From JAXGTO01 sp040774885 (GTDB taxonomy: Bacteria; Actinomycetota; Coriobacteriia; Coriobacteriales; Eggerthellaceae), in assembly GCA_040774885.1 (NCBI GenBank), contig JAXGTO010000024.1:1-38814 (forward strand): a DNA stretch of 38,814 bases, read 5' to 3'. Shown here in pieces: positions 9,564 through 17,937 of this stretch. The stretch's first letter is position 1, and each line of letters starts with the position of its first letter. Made by a program: the position numbers and the translations under genes. The notes beneath the pieces were generated by a model. That model searched no databases. It worked only from the letters and a program-made list of their open reading frames with translations, and was not told the DNA's origin.

Positions 9564-9876
9564 GCATCACCTTTCAAGTAATCGACTTTCGCTTGGAGCC
9601 CATCAAACAATGAAACACTATAGCTTCAATCAGGCCTTTTGGCATTCACCATCTCCTTCGACGCAGTGATGGGGATGCTTCTATTCTTCTAATCAAACCA
9701 CCTCATAAAGATTTGAGGAACATCCTAATACGGCATTTGTTTACAAGTGTACGTATCAATGGACAGCTGTTTTGACGCTAATCACCAAAGGGAAACTATT
9801 GATTACGAAACAAGATCAACATGATGACGAAATACAACGACAGTCCTCGATAAAAAGACCGTAGGTAGTTTGCGTC
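9564..9876. other. AT-rich intergenic boundary between cas locus and molybdoenzyme island
   Basis: A non-coding 313-bp stretch upstream of csb1 and downstream of the ferredoxin gene. It must hold the cas promoter, but I see only partial matches, for example a minus-strand TATAGT at 9622-9617 without a good -35. A 5-bp hairpin (CCTCA/TGAGG) lies at 9701-9718. No clear terminator with a U-tract was found for the ferredoxin gene. Composition changes sharply here from AT-rich to GC-rich. Confidence 0.6.
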
Positions 9877-10989
9877 CTAATCCTCCGGAAGGATGCGGGG
9901 TTCGAAGTCCATGAGCTCGGCGGTGGATACTTCGGTGTCCACGGTCAGGCAATGCTTGAAGCAGGCGTCGGCGCACAGGTTGCACTGCACGCAATCGGCT
10001 GCGGAAAACTCGTAGCGCATGCGCGGTTTTCCGTCGGGTCCGTCTGTTTTGGGGGCATCGGCTTTCACCAGCGCGCCTGTGGGGCAGAACACGGTGCACA
10101 TGCCGCAGCCGTTGCACACTTCCCCGTCTATGCGCACCGACCCGAACAGCCGCGTGTCGATGGTTTCCGCCACGGGGCTGCCCAGCTGATCGAGAGCATT
10201 CAGCAGCGCCTCACGCCGCTCCACGGAAAACTGGGGCATGTGCCCCGTGCCCACCTGCAGGCGCTCGCGCAGCGTGGGCTGATGGTCTTCCAGCTTCAGT
10301 TTGAGCACAGCGGTGGTGATTGCGGCGTCTTTGGCATTGTCTTTGGTATCCAGGAAAAACGACCGCCTGGCCTGGCCGTACAGCCCGCGCTCATCTTCCA
10401 ACAGCACGTCTTCGGGGAACTCGCCCGTCCATTCCACCCGCGCTTCGCTGCCCCATGCCTCAAGCAGCTGGTTGGCGGTGTCGACCACGCGACCCGTCAC
10501 TTTGCGGGTATGGCGGTACTTGCACGTGCGGCATTCGCCATCCACCAGCACCAGACGCTCCGCGCCTTGCGCGGCCAGGCGCACCAGCAACTGTTCGTCA
10601 ATGCGGCTCAAGCACGGCACTTCCGCGAACTTGCGCGGGTCGCCCACGTGGCGCGCGGCTATGCGGCCGCACGCGAACACCACCTGCTTGCCATCGGCGG
10701 AAACCGCCGCTTCGGCCGATCGATCCAGCGCGTCGTCGGTAGGCATCAACGGAGCCAGGGCCGAAGTGGGACACAGCGTGGTGCATGCGCCGCACTTGAC
10801 GCAGGCGCCGCCATCAAGCGAGATCTCGTTGCGCTCGATGTCGATGACCTCGCCCGCCGGGCAGATGTCGGTGCACAGCGAGCAGTTGGAATTGCGGTTG
10901 CGCACCTTGACGCAGCGGTCCGCGCGGATGAGCACGGGCTTGCTTTCAAGCGCCTGTGCAACTTCGAGTATGTCGCCGATGTTGGGCAT
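9877..10989 (-). CDS. Poly-ferredoxin protein with MvhD-like central Cys domain
   Basis: A 370-aa protein, no signal peptide, so cytoplasmic. Four cysteine quartets each suit a [4Fe-4S] cluster: an unusual C26-x9-C36-x2-C39-x3-C43, a standard C63/C66/C69/C73, then C292/C295/C298/C302 and C333/C336/C339/C343. Between them, residues about 102-160 carry C107, C126, C153 and C156 in a layout reminiscent of MvhD-type electron-transfer subunits (inference). It begins directly after the mobBA stop, with GGAGGA overlapping the end of mobBA, so the two are co-translated. A clear paralogue lies at 31638-32828. A role as electron carrier or cluster donor for the molybdoenzymes is plausible but unproven. 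Confidence 0.75.
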   Translation of the reverse strand: MPNIGDILEVAQALESKPVLIRADRCVKVRNRNSNCSLCTDICPAGEVIDIERNEISLDGGACVKCGACTTLCPTSALAPLMPTDDALDRSAEAAVSADGKQVVFACGRIAARHVGDPRKFAEVPCLSRIDEQLLVRLAAQGAERLVLVDGECRTCKYRHTRKVTGRVVDTANQLLEAWGSEARVEWTGEFPEDVLLEDERGLYGQARRSFFLDTKDNAKDAAITTAVLKLKLEDHQPTLRERLQVGTGHMPQFSVERREALLNALDQLGSPVAETIDTRLFGSVRIDGEVCNGCGMCTVFCPTGALVKADAPKTDGPDGKPRMRYEFSAADCVQCNLCADACFKHCLTVDTEVSTAELMDFEPRILPED

Positions 10990-12276
10990 CTATTCCTCCG
11001 CGAAGGCCCGCTCTATGGTGGCCAGTTCTTCCGGCGTGTTCGCATTGACGAAGCAGCCGCCCATGGGTTCCACCTGCAGCACGCGCGCCTGCGGGAATTC
11101 ATCGACCTTCACCAGCGAAAAGAGGTCTTGCGCACGCACCTTGCCCTGTTCAATCGCCTGTTCCACGGCGGCCAGGCAGGTTTTGCGCCGATACAGCGCG
11201 TGGAACGGCTCGAAGCCGTGCTTGTTGACGGGCACCACCGCATCGGCCTGGGAAGCGCCCAGTTCGATGGCCTCGGCCGCAATCAGCCGCGCCGAAGCGA
11301 AGATCATGTCGCACGCCACGATGGCCACATAGGGCGTCTTGGCTTCCTTGAAAGCGGTGTACATGCCGCGCAGGGCGCCGCGCTCTTCGCACACGTCGGG
11401 CACCAGGGTTATGTCCAGGTCGGGGTAGTCGCTGTGCACGAATTCCAGATCGGATGGATTGTTGGTGGTGATGATGATGTGGTCGGCCACGGGAGCCAGG
11501 CGATCTATCAGTCGATGAATGAGCGGACGGCCCGCGAACGGCACCTGCGCCTTGTCCGTTCCCATGCGTCGGCTTTCGCCGCCCGCCTGAATGGCCACCG
11601 TCAGGGGCACGCGCGCAAAGCGCTGCTGCAAGAAATCGGCCAGGCCGGCAACGTCATCCAGGTCGAACGCCGGGATGCCATAGCGCATCGCCGCGCCGCG
11701 CGCCAACGGAATGTCGGTGACCACGGCAACGGTAGATGCGGAGGGCATCTTGTTGGATATGTCGCGATATTCGGGCTCCACCTGAGCGAGCGCCGCTTCG
11801 TCTTGGTTGCCCACCGCTCGCGTGCGGGCGGCCTGCACGAAGTCTTCCCCCATGGAAACGCCCGCGATGGATGCTTGGTCGAACACGGACGCCACCTGCA
11901 TGTCCACGGGGTTGCCCGCGCGCATGATCTCGATGGTGGGCAATCCGCTTTTGCGATAGCCTTCCACCACCACGATGTCATGACCGGGCATATCGGCCAC
12001 GATGTCGGCGCACTCGAGTTCGCCGTCCACGTCTTTGATGACGGCCATCTGGCCGGGTGCCGCGATGACCGTTTCGGTGGCACCGGCCGCGCGATGGCGA
12101 TACGAGTCTTTTCCGGGGATGTCGATATCGAAGCCCACATGGCTGTGGTGCTTCACACTGCCCACGTCGAGCCCGCGAGCGGTGAGCTCCGCTATCAGCT
12201 TCTCGATGAGCGTAGTCTTGCCCGAATTATGACGACCGACGATGGCAATCGCCGGACTCGGAATGCGTACGGCCAT
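10990..12276 (-). CDS. mobBA: MobB-MobA fusion, molybdopterin guanine dinucleotide synthesis
   Basis: A 428-aa two-domain protein. Residues 1-175 are MobB, a P-loop GTP-binding partner, with Walker A GRHNSGKT (14-21) and KHHSH (42-46). Residues about 226-428 are MobA, which transfers GMP from GTP to molybdopterin, with the nucleotide-binding AGGESRRMGTDK (231-242), ACDM (321-324) and the C-terminal GGCFVNANTPEEL. The frame extends to 12309, but AGGGGG stands just upstream of the ATG at 12276, which I take as the start. The enzyme supplies bis-MGD for the neighbouring DmsA-type protein. The ferredoxin gene follows without a gap. Confidence 0.93.
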   Translation of the reverse strand: MAVRIPSPAIAIVGRHNSGKTTLIEKLIAELTARGLDVGSVKHHSHVGFDIDIPGKDSYRHRAAGATETVIAAPGQMAVIKDVDGELECADIVADMPGHDIVVVEGYRKSGLPTIEIMRAGNPVDMQVASVFDQASIAGVSMGEDFVQAARTRAVGNQDEAALAQVEPEYRDISNKMPSASTVAVVTDIPLARGAAMRYGIPAFDLDDVAGLADFLQQRFARVPLTVAIQAGGESRRMGTDKAQVPFAGRPLIHRLIDRLAPVADHIIITTNNPSDLEFVHSDYPDLDITLVPDVCEERGALRGMYTAFKEAKTPYVAIVACDMIFASARLIAAEAIELGASQADAVVPVNKHGFEPFHALYRRKTCLAAVEQAIEQGKVRAQDLFSLVKVDEFPQARVLQVEPMGGCFVNANTPEELATIERAFAEE

Positions 12277-12428
12277 GTTCCCCCTTCTTTCGAACGCAAA
12301 GTATAGCATTGAGCGCCCCTGCGCAGCGATAAACGCGCCCCCGGTCCACCGAAGTCAGCGAGGGCCGACTGTGGGACGATTGAATCAATGAAACGCGCCC
12401 GTGCAGCCCCGCAACCCGAGCGAGAACC
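12277..12428. other. Upstream region of mobBA
   Basis: Non-coding GC-rich sequence expected to hold the mobBA promoter. Only the ribosome site at 12277-12286 is clear. I see no convincing -10/-35 pair. Confidence 0.4.
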
Positions 12429-12619
12429 CATTCGTCGCGAAAACGAGGTTTCGCGCACCGAATTCGGGATACTGTGGGGATGGAAGCGCCGCATCCTCTT
12501 TGCGATTGAGCGCGACCTGGCCATATGCCGGGCCACGGCGAACGAACCGCTTGATTTCACCTGCTCCGCGCCACACTATCCCGAATTCTATGCAGAAAAG
12601 GGCGATTTCGCGACGAATG
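12429..12619. repeat. 191-bp element bounded by 49-bp imperfect inverted repeats
   Basis: Left arm 12429-12477 and right arm 12571-12619 are inverted copies. The outer 14 bases (CATTCGTCGCGAAA) match exactly, and the inner 18 (GAATTCGGGATA-C/G-TGTGG) match with one mismatch. The interior, about 93 bp, has no credible gene, and no target-site duplication is evident. The layout resembles a small non-autonomous element (MITE-like) or a genus-specific intergenic repeat. Copy number elsewhere in the genome cannot be judged from this window. Confidence 0.75.
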
Positions 12620-12649
12620 CGTCCCGCTGCGCAAAGGACGGAAGGAATG

Positions 12650-12811
12650 CCGTGGCGGGCCGCAGCGTCGGGCCTTGCGCCGTTCGCAGAGCGACGGAAC
12701 GAGAGCCGTGGCGGGCCGCAGGTTGGGCCTTGCGCCGTTCGCAGAGCGGCGGAACGAGTGCCGTGGCGGGCCGCAGCGTCGACTCTTGCGCCGTTCGTAG
12801 AACGGCGGAAC
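12650..12811. repeat. Three tandem imperfect repeats of about 55 bp
   Basis: Units at 12650-12705, 12706-12760 and 12761-12811 all begin CCGTGGCGGGCCGCAG and contain CTTGCGCCGTTCG. Each includes an inverted repeat; in unit 3 it is perfect (CGCCGTTC-GTA-GAACGGCG, 12789-12807), while units 1 and 2 have one or two mismatches. Open frames cross the array in several registers on both strands, as expected when GC-rich repeats lack stops; none has gene character. Confidence 0.85.
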
Positions 12812-12817
12812 AAAAAA

Positions 12818-12846
12818 GGGTGCCGCGGAATGAATCCGCGGCACCC
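12818..12846 (-). terminator. Rho-independent terminator of the dmsABC-type operon
   Basis: A perfect 12-bp stem (12818-12829 with 12835-12846), 5-base loop, followed on the minus strand by six T residues (12817-12812). It lies 28 bp beyond the end of the membrane-anchor gene. This is the best terminator in the window. Confidence 0.93.
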
Positions 12847-12850
12847 AATC

Positions 12851-12874
12851 CCCGAACGGAGGGGGAGGTTCGGG
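12851..12874 (-). other. Stem-loop directly after the dmsC-like stop codon
   Basis: CCCGAAC/GTTCGGG pair over a 10-base loop, ending exactly at the stop codon of the anchor gene. It has no U-tract and sits just before the strong terminator hairpin, so it may be a 3'-end stabiliser. Confidence 0.5.
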
Positions 12875-13747
12875 CTAGAAGAACGGATAGACGGAAACGC
12901 CCATCTGGTAGAACACCACACGAAGCAGGATGGTGGAGGCCAGCACGGCGACGATGCCGATGCCGCCCCACATCTTCCATTTGCCCTGCTTCTTGCCCAT
13001 GTAGCCGGCAACCACGCCCAGCGCTGCGCACACGATGGCGGCAACGGTGACGATGGCGGTCGAACCGCTGAACGGGCTCAGCGTAGTGGCGTCGACCATG
13101 GTCTGCGTGGGCGACACCGGATCGAACCAGTACGCCACGGACGTGAAATCGCCCGCAGCCAACGCCATGGCGATGATGTACACGATCACGCACGCCACGT
13201 TGATGATCTGGCCGATGAAGTTCAGCTGGCCGTGCAGTTCGGCGTCGTCACCTTTGAGCTCGCAGATGACCGCCATGGTAGCCGGGCCGAACGCGCAAGC
13301 CGCACCCAGCAGGCTGATAATCTGGAACACGGAGTTCCACGTGGGGTGCGAAGCCATCATGTAGCTGTGGCCCATGATGATTACCAGCAGCGCAGCCGAG
13401 ACGATGGCCAGCACGGCAACCCACTTGGGCACCTTGGCTTCTTCGCCCGAGCGGCGCAGGTACACGAACACGAGCACCATGATGATGAACATGATGACGA
13501 TGCATACGAGTTCTTGCGTGATGCCGGACGTGATGTGGCCGAAGCCGTTGAAAATGCGCTCCCAATGCTGCAGGTGGAAGAACACGCAGATTCCGCCGAC
13601 GGCCATCAGCACGAACGACGTGATAAGAGCCGTCATCTGGGCCTTGCCGTCCTTGCCCTTGATAAGGTACCAGCCCTGCGTGGCAAACAGTCCCGCAGAC
13701 CAGGCGATGAACGTCGTGAAGAGAATCAGAGGCCATTGAAGTTCCAT
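12875..13747 (-). CDS. DmsC/NrfD-like membrane anchor subunit
   Basis: A 290-aa, almost wholly hydrophobic protein with about eight predicted membrane spans, beginning MELQWPLILFTTF, typical of DmsC-type anchors. These subunits bind menaquinol and pass electrons to the DmsB-type Fe-S subunit. AAAGGAG precedes the ATG, and the gene starts 3 bp after the dmsB-like stop. It is the last gene of the operon, followed by hairpins. The quinone side chemistry cannot be read from sequence. Confidence 0.88.
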   Translation of the reverse strand: MELQWPLILFTTFIAWSAGLFATQGWYLIKGKDGKAQMTALITSFVLMAVGGICVFFHLQHWERIFNGFGHITSGITQELVCIVIMFIIMVLVFVYLRRSGEEAKVPKWVAVLAIVSAALLVIIMGHSYMMASHPTWNSVFQIISLLGAACAFGPATMAVICELKGDDAELHGQLNFIGQIINVACVIVYIIAMALAAGDFTSVAYWFDPVSPTQTMVDATTLSPFSGSTAIVTVAAIVCAALGVVAGYMGKKQGKWKMWGGIGIVAVLASTILLRVVFYQMGVSVYPFF

Positions 13748-13750
13748 GCC

Positions 13751-14413
13751 TTACTCCTTTCCCTGCCACGTACGGTGTCGCAGTATATAGGCCATATGGG
13801 GGCCATTGCCCACATCGGTAAGGTGGTACACATCGCCGTCATCCCATTCCTCCAGCCAATCTTTGGCGGTGGTGCGGGTGTCGACCATGTCGTCATAGGG
13901 CGTGGCCAGGTCGTGCGTGGGACATGGGGCTTCGAAGGTCTCGATGCCCTTGTCCAGGTCGCCGAAGTAACGGGCACGCGAACCGCATTGCGCCACGCAC
14001 TGGGGCAGCTCGCCTTGCGCGGTGCGCTGTTCGCACAACGTGCACTTTTCAACCACGCGGTCGGTCTCGTTGAGATAACGGACGCCGTAGGGGCAGGCCA
14101 TGACGCAGAACTGGCAGCCGATGCATTTGGACTTGTCGATCTGCACCGTGCCGTCGGCCTGCTTGCTGGAAGCACCCGTGGGGCACACGGCCACGCACTC
14201 GGGGTTCTCGCAGTGCTGGCACTGGATGGGAAGGAAGTACATTTCCACATCGGGCCAGTCTCCGCTGCCGTCCTTCTTGGGCGTGGGCCCGATGCGCAGC
14301 GTCTTGATCCAGAAGTTGCCGGGCTCGACGCCGTTGACGGTTTTGCAGGCGGTGGAGCATGCCAGGCAGCCCACGCAACGGTTCAAGTCGGTCACTATCG
14401 CATAACGTGTCAT
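13751..14413 (-). CDS. DmsB-like four-cluster ferredoxin subunit
   Basis: A 220-aa protein with sixteen cysteines in four quartets: C13/C16/C19/C23, C65/C68/C73/C77, C97/C100/C103/C107 and C124/C127/C139/C143. This is the DmsB/NrfC pattern of four [4Fe-4S] clusters. It has no signal peptide and would be exported with the Tat-bearing catalytic subunit. It relays electrons between the membrane anchor and the molybdenum site. It starts 5 bp after the catalytic gene and 3 bp before the anchor gene. All ligands are present. Confidence 0.95.
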   Translation of the reverse strand: MTRYAIVTDLNRCVGCLACSTACKTVNGVEPGNFWIKTLRIGPTPKKDGSGDWPDVEMYFLPIQCQHCENPECVAVCPTGASSKQADGTVQIDKSKCIGCQFCVMACPYGVRYLNETDRVVEKCTLCEQRTAQGELPQCVAQCGSRARYFGDLDKGIETFEAPCPTHDLATPYDDMVDTRTTAKDWLEEWDDGDVYHLTDVGNGPHMAYILRHRTWQGKE

Positions 14414-14418
14414 CTACA

Positions 14419-17400
14419 TCACGCTCCCTTGTTCCACTCGGGTTCGCCTTGGACGCGGGCACGGATGCCCGAACCGGTGGCCACCCATTCCTTCAGGCGC
14501 AGATCGGATGCATCGTGGATGCACTCGTTGCCCTTGGGGTCGCAGGGAACCGGATTGCCGAACGGCGAGTTGTCTGCCGTGGCCTTGTACACGATGGCCG
14601 GGGTGGAACGCATGGTTGCGCAGCCGCCCACGCAGCACTGGCCGTAGGGGTCGTTGACCACGTTGATGCCCACCAGCTCGAAGCCATGGGAGGCCGTATC
14701 GAACTCGGGGAACCACCAGGCATGGTTGGCGTTGATGACGCCCTGGCTGATGCCGTAGTACAAGTCGAGCACTTCGCGGACCTTGCCCCACGGGGTTTCG
14801 ATCCACACCCAATCGCCCTGTTCCAGACCGAGGCGCTTGGCATCGTTGGGGTTCATTTCCAGGCGCGGTGACGGCCACAGTTCGCGGCACCAGGGAAGCT
14901 GGCGATGCTCGCTATGGAAGTACACCGGCTGGCGCGAGCCCGTGGTCATGATGAAGCTGGCATCCGGATGCGCCTTGAGGGTCGAAGCGTAGCTGTGGTT
15001 CATGAAGTACGTGTCATCGGCCTTGTCCACCTGGTCGGCGTCGTAGAGTTCGGGCTTGAGCACCGGCGAGTCGGTAGGCTCGCGGTACAGCGGGAAGCGG
15101 TCGTCGTCGCCTTGGAAGTAGGACAGATCGGACTTGGCCCAACGAGTGTCGGTTTCGTCCACTTTACCCATGTTGCAGATGTAGGCTTCGCACACCAGCG
15201 ACCAGATTTCCACCAGGCCGGATGCAGTCATGAAGCCGGGATGCAGGTCGACCAGCGGGAACAGGTTGAATCCGCCCTGCTGGCGGCGCCATCCCATTTC
15301 GTGGCGGCGGAAGGTGCCCCAACGCTCGGGGTGCCACACGCGGCAGTCCATCCAGCCGTGATCGGTGAACCACTGCTTGGCTTGAGCCCACGTGGGTCCG
15401 TCGGGGAAATCGGCGGTCTTCCAGGCATCGACGTTGTCCTTGAGGATGCGGTCATGGTCGGGCCACAGGTAATTGACCGTGTTGCCGGTTGCGTCGTAGA
15501 CATCGCCCAGCTTGCCCTTCCACTTGTCCACGTTGGTCTGGCATTGCGGAGCGAAGTTGAGATTGGATGCACCCGCGGCAGACGTGTCGCGCGTGTTCCA
15601 GGGCACGCCCATGCACTTGTACATGCCCACGTTCCAGTCGGGGTCGTAGATGGTTTCTCCGGGAGGCTCGACCGCCTGGCAGCAGCAGCCGAACATGCCG
15701 CCTGCGCCTTGGCTCACGCGGGTGGAGTCGAGCTCCATCCAGTGCTGGCACGGGAAGATGATGTCGGCGTTGCCGTTGTTGGGGCAGAACCACAGGTTGA
15801 TGTCCACGAAGAAGTCGAGCTGCGTCATGGCGTCCCACGCACGGGCGATGTTGGCCATGTTCATCACGTCGCCGGACTGGCACACGCCGCCGTGCAGCGC
15901 GTACACCGTCTTCTTGACGTTGTAGCCCACTTCTTTGTTGTCGTTTTGCATGGCCACGGACCAGTCCGGGTCTTGCAGGCAGGCATCCCACGTCGCGTTG
16001 GCATCGACCCAGCGCGCCCAGTAACGGTTGAGCGGGAAGCGGTCGGCATCGACCTCGCCCGCATTGCGGGTGAAGATGGTCTTGGGGTTGGGCCAAACCT
16101 GCGAGCTGCGCATTGCGCCGCCCATGCGCTTGGCGATGATGACGGCCTCTTCGTCGGACGGAACATGGTTGCCGTAGCGTTCTGCCAAAGGCGAGTTCTC
16201 GTCGATGAGGTACTGCACGAACTGCTGCATGTACTTGGCCATTTCGTCCAGGCTGTAGTCGCGCCCGGTCCACGTCTTGGCGGTGTCGCCGTAGGGATCG
16301 GAAGCCTGCATGTTGGAACGGCCGGGGTTGCCGTCGAACTGGCTCTTGCACGAACCGCGGTTGCCGGCGGGTTCGTCGGAATTGCCGGTGATGCAGCTCA
16401 TGATCTGCAGAGCGCGGCAGTTCTGGATGGCGTTGCCGTTCTGGTCGGTTGCCAGCTGGAAGTGGATGCCGCCGTTGCCGTGGCGCGGGTCGATGCGCGT
16501 GGTCCAAACTTCAAGGGCCTCGATGCATTTGTCGCGCGGCACGCCGGTGACCTCTTCCACCTTGTCCCAGTCATATTCGCTGGTAAGGTCGTGGAAGCCG
16601 TCCCACACGGTGCGGCACTGGTAGGTGTTGCCGTCTTTCAGCGTAACCGGAACCTTGCCGGGGAACAGCGCGGGCTTCTTGGGAAGGCCCTTGGGGTTGG
16701 TGGTTGCGCCCTTTTCGTTGCCCGAATCCCAGTAGGAATCGAACTTGGAATCGGCCGGATCGCACCACACGGAGGGGTCTGGCAGCCAGGCATCGGCCAC
16801 CAATCCGGTCAAAGGATGCTTGATGAACGAACCCGTCGTCGGGATTTTGTGGGTCTCGCCTTCCCACTTGCCCGCTTCGGCGTCCCAATAGGTGAGGCGC
16901 TCGTTGTTTTCGTCCCACACCATGAAGCGCTGGTACTTGCCGTCTTCGGTCATGTCGGCTTCGGTGATCAGCTTGGTGCGCATGTCGATGCCGCCGTTGC
17001 CTTCTGCCAGCCAGCCTTCGGTGAGCCAGGGCTTGTCATCGCAATAGAGGAACGGAGCATTGCTCCAGCGACGCACCATGGTGTCGTCGTAGGCCTCGTT
17101 TTCGATGATCCAGTTGAGCCAGCCCAGAGCCATGGCGCCGTCGGTGCCGGGACGCAGGGGCAGCCAGATGTCGGCTTCCTTGCCCAGCGGAGTCATGCGG
17201 GGGTCGACGTCGATATGGCACTTCGCGTGCGGCGCGACGTCGGAAATGGTGCGGTTGGTGGTGTCGTAGTTGGAATACTCGACTGCGGTGCCCCACTGCA
17301 GATATACCTTGGGCTCCGCTTCCACTTCCATCCAGGGCGAACCCATTTCATCGGTCATGATGCCGCCCCAGTGGCGCGGGCCCTTGCACACCTGATAGGC

Positions 17401-17937
17401 CAAGTGCGCGTTGGGGGTGCCGAAGAGCTGCTTCATGCCCTGATAGGGGCCGAGCGACCAAACGCGGCTGGTGCCGCACATGACGAAGATGGACTGTCCG
17501 CCGTACTTGTCGACGACTTCGCCCAGGCCCTTGCCAGCCAGTTCGAACGCCTCGTCGAGCGTGATGCGGACCCAGCCCGGGTCGTCGGACCCTTTGGGAT
17601 TGGTGCGCTTGACCGGATAGCGCAACCGGTCTGGGTGGTACGCGGCCTGCATCGAAGACTGCGACTTCGCGCAGCAGTGCCCACGGCTCTGCGGTGCGGA
17701 TTCGTCGCCTTCGACCTTGATGGCTTTGCCATCTTGGACCGTCACCCACACGCCGCATTCGACCTTGCCGCATGCACGGCAGCATGTGCGGACATGTTTT
17801 ACCTCGCCCGCGGATGCGCTCGTGGTCTCGGCGAATGCCTGAAGCGGCTCCGTCGAGGCGGAACTGACGGCCGCAGCAGCGCCGGCGATCGCCATCGTCT
17901 TCAACAGACTGCGTCGCGTGATAGTGAGCTGTGCCAT
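14419..17937 (-). CDS. Tat-exported molybdopterin oxidoreductase, DmsA-like catalytic subunit
   Basis: A 1172-aa protein, longer than E. coli DmsA (about 800 aa). It opens with a Tat signal (ITRRSLLK, then AIAGAAAAV). Cysteines C53, C56, C61 and C88 fit the N-terminal [4Fe-4S] cluster, followed by K91. C184 (YQVCKGPRHW) is a possible Mo ligand by position. A C-terminal molybdopterin-binding domain includes HSEHRQ at 1008-1013 and QGDWVWIETPWG. Its size, Tat signal and style resemble the large Eggerthellaceae enzymes that include catechol dehydroxylases; the substrate here is not known. AGGGAGGG precedes the ATG. It heads the operon with DmsB- and DmsC-like genes. The long opposite-strand frame over this gene is a codon-bias artefact. 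Confidence 0.93.
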   Translation of the reverse strand: MAQLTITRRSLLKTMAIAGAAAAVSSASTEPLQAFAETTSASAGEVKHVRTCCRACGKVECGVWVTVQDGKAIKVEGDESAPQSRGHCCAKSQSSMQAAYHPDRLRYPVKRTNPKGSDDPGWVRITLDEAFELAGKGLGEVVDKYGGQSIFVMCGTSRVWSLGPYQGMKQLFGTPNAHLAYQVCKGPRHWGGIMTDEMGSPWMEVEAEPKVYLQWGTAVEYSNYDTTNRTISDVAPHAKCHIDVDPRMTPLGKEADIWLPLRPGTDGAMALGWLNWIIENEAYDDTMVRRWSNAPFLYCDDKPWLTEGWLAEGNGGIDMRTKLITEADMTEDGKYQRFMVWDENNERLTYWDAEAGKWEGETHKIPTTGSFIKHPLTGLVADAWLPDPSVWCDPADSKFDSYWDSGNEKGATTNPKGLPKKPALFPGKVPVTLKDGNTYQCRTVWDGFHDLTSEYDWDKVEEVTGVPRDKCIEALEVWTTRIDPRHGNGGIHFQLATDQNGNAIQNCRALQIMSCITGNSDEPAGNRGSCKSQFDGNPGRSNMQASDPYGDTAKTWTGRDYSLDEMAKYMQQFVQYLIDENSPLAERYGNHVPSDEEAVIIAKRMGGAMRSSQVWPNPKTIFTRNAGEVDADRFPLNRYWARWVDANATWDACLQDPDWSVAMQNDNKEVGYNVKKTVYALHGGVCQSGDVMNMANIARAWDAMTQLDFFVDINLWFCPNNGNADIIFPCQHWMELDSTRVSQGAGGMFGCCCQAVEPPGETIYDPDWNVGMYKCMGVPWNTRDTSAAGASNLNFAPQCQTNVDKWKGKLGDVYDATGNTVNYLWPDHDRILKDNVDAWKTADFPDGPTWAQAKQWFTDHGWMDCRVWHPERWGTFRRHEMGWRRQQGGFNLFPLVDLHPGFMTASGLVEIWSLVCEAYICNMGKVDETDTRWAKSDLSYFQGDDDRFPLYREPTDSPVLKPELYDADQVDKADDTYFMNHSYASTLKAHPDASFIMTTGSRQPVYFHSEHRQLPWCRELWPSPRLEMNPNDAKRLGLEQGDWVWIETPWGKVREVLDLYYGISQGVINANHAWWFPEFDTASHGFELVGINVVNDPYGQCCVGGCATMRSTPAIVYKATADNSPFGNPVPCDPKGNECIHDASDLRLKEWVATGSGIRARVQGEPEWNKGA

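Noticed and set aside
9952..12306. A 784-codon plus-strand frame opposite the ferredoxin and mobBA genes
   Set aside because: It covers two well-supported minus-strand genes and lacks domain features; a GC-rich antisense artefact.
12388..13044. Several frames in the intergenic repeat patch
   Set aside because: They follow the tandem and inverted repeats in different registers and have no conserved domain or start signal.
12401..14647. A 748-codon plus-strand frame over the repeat patch and dmsB/dmsC-like genes
   Set aside because: It runs through tandem repeats, a terminator and two real genes on the other strand.
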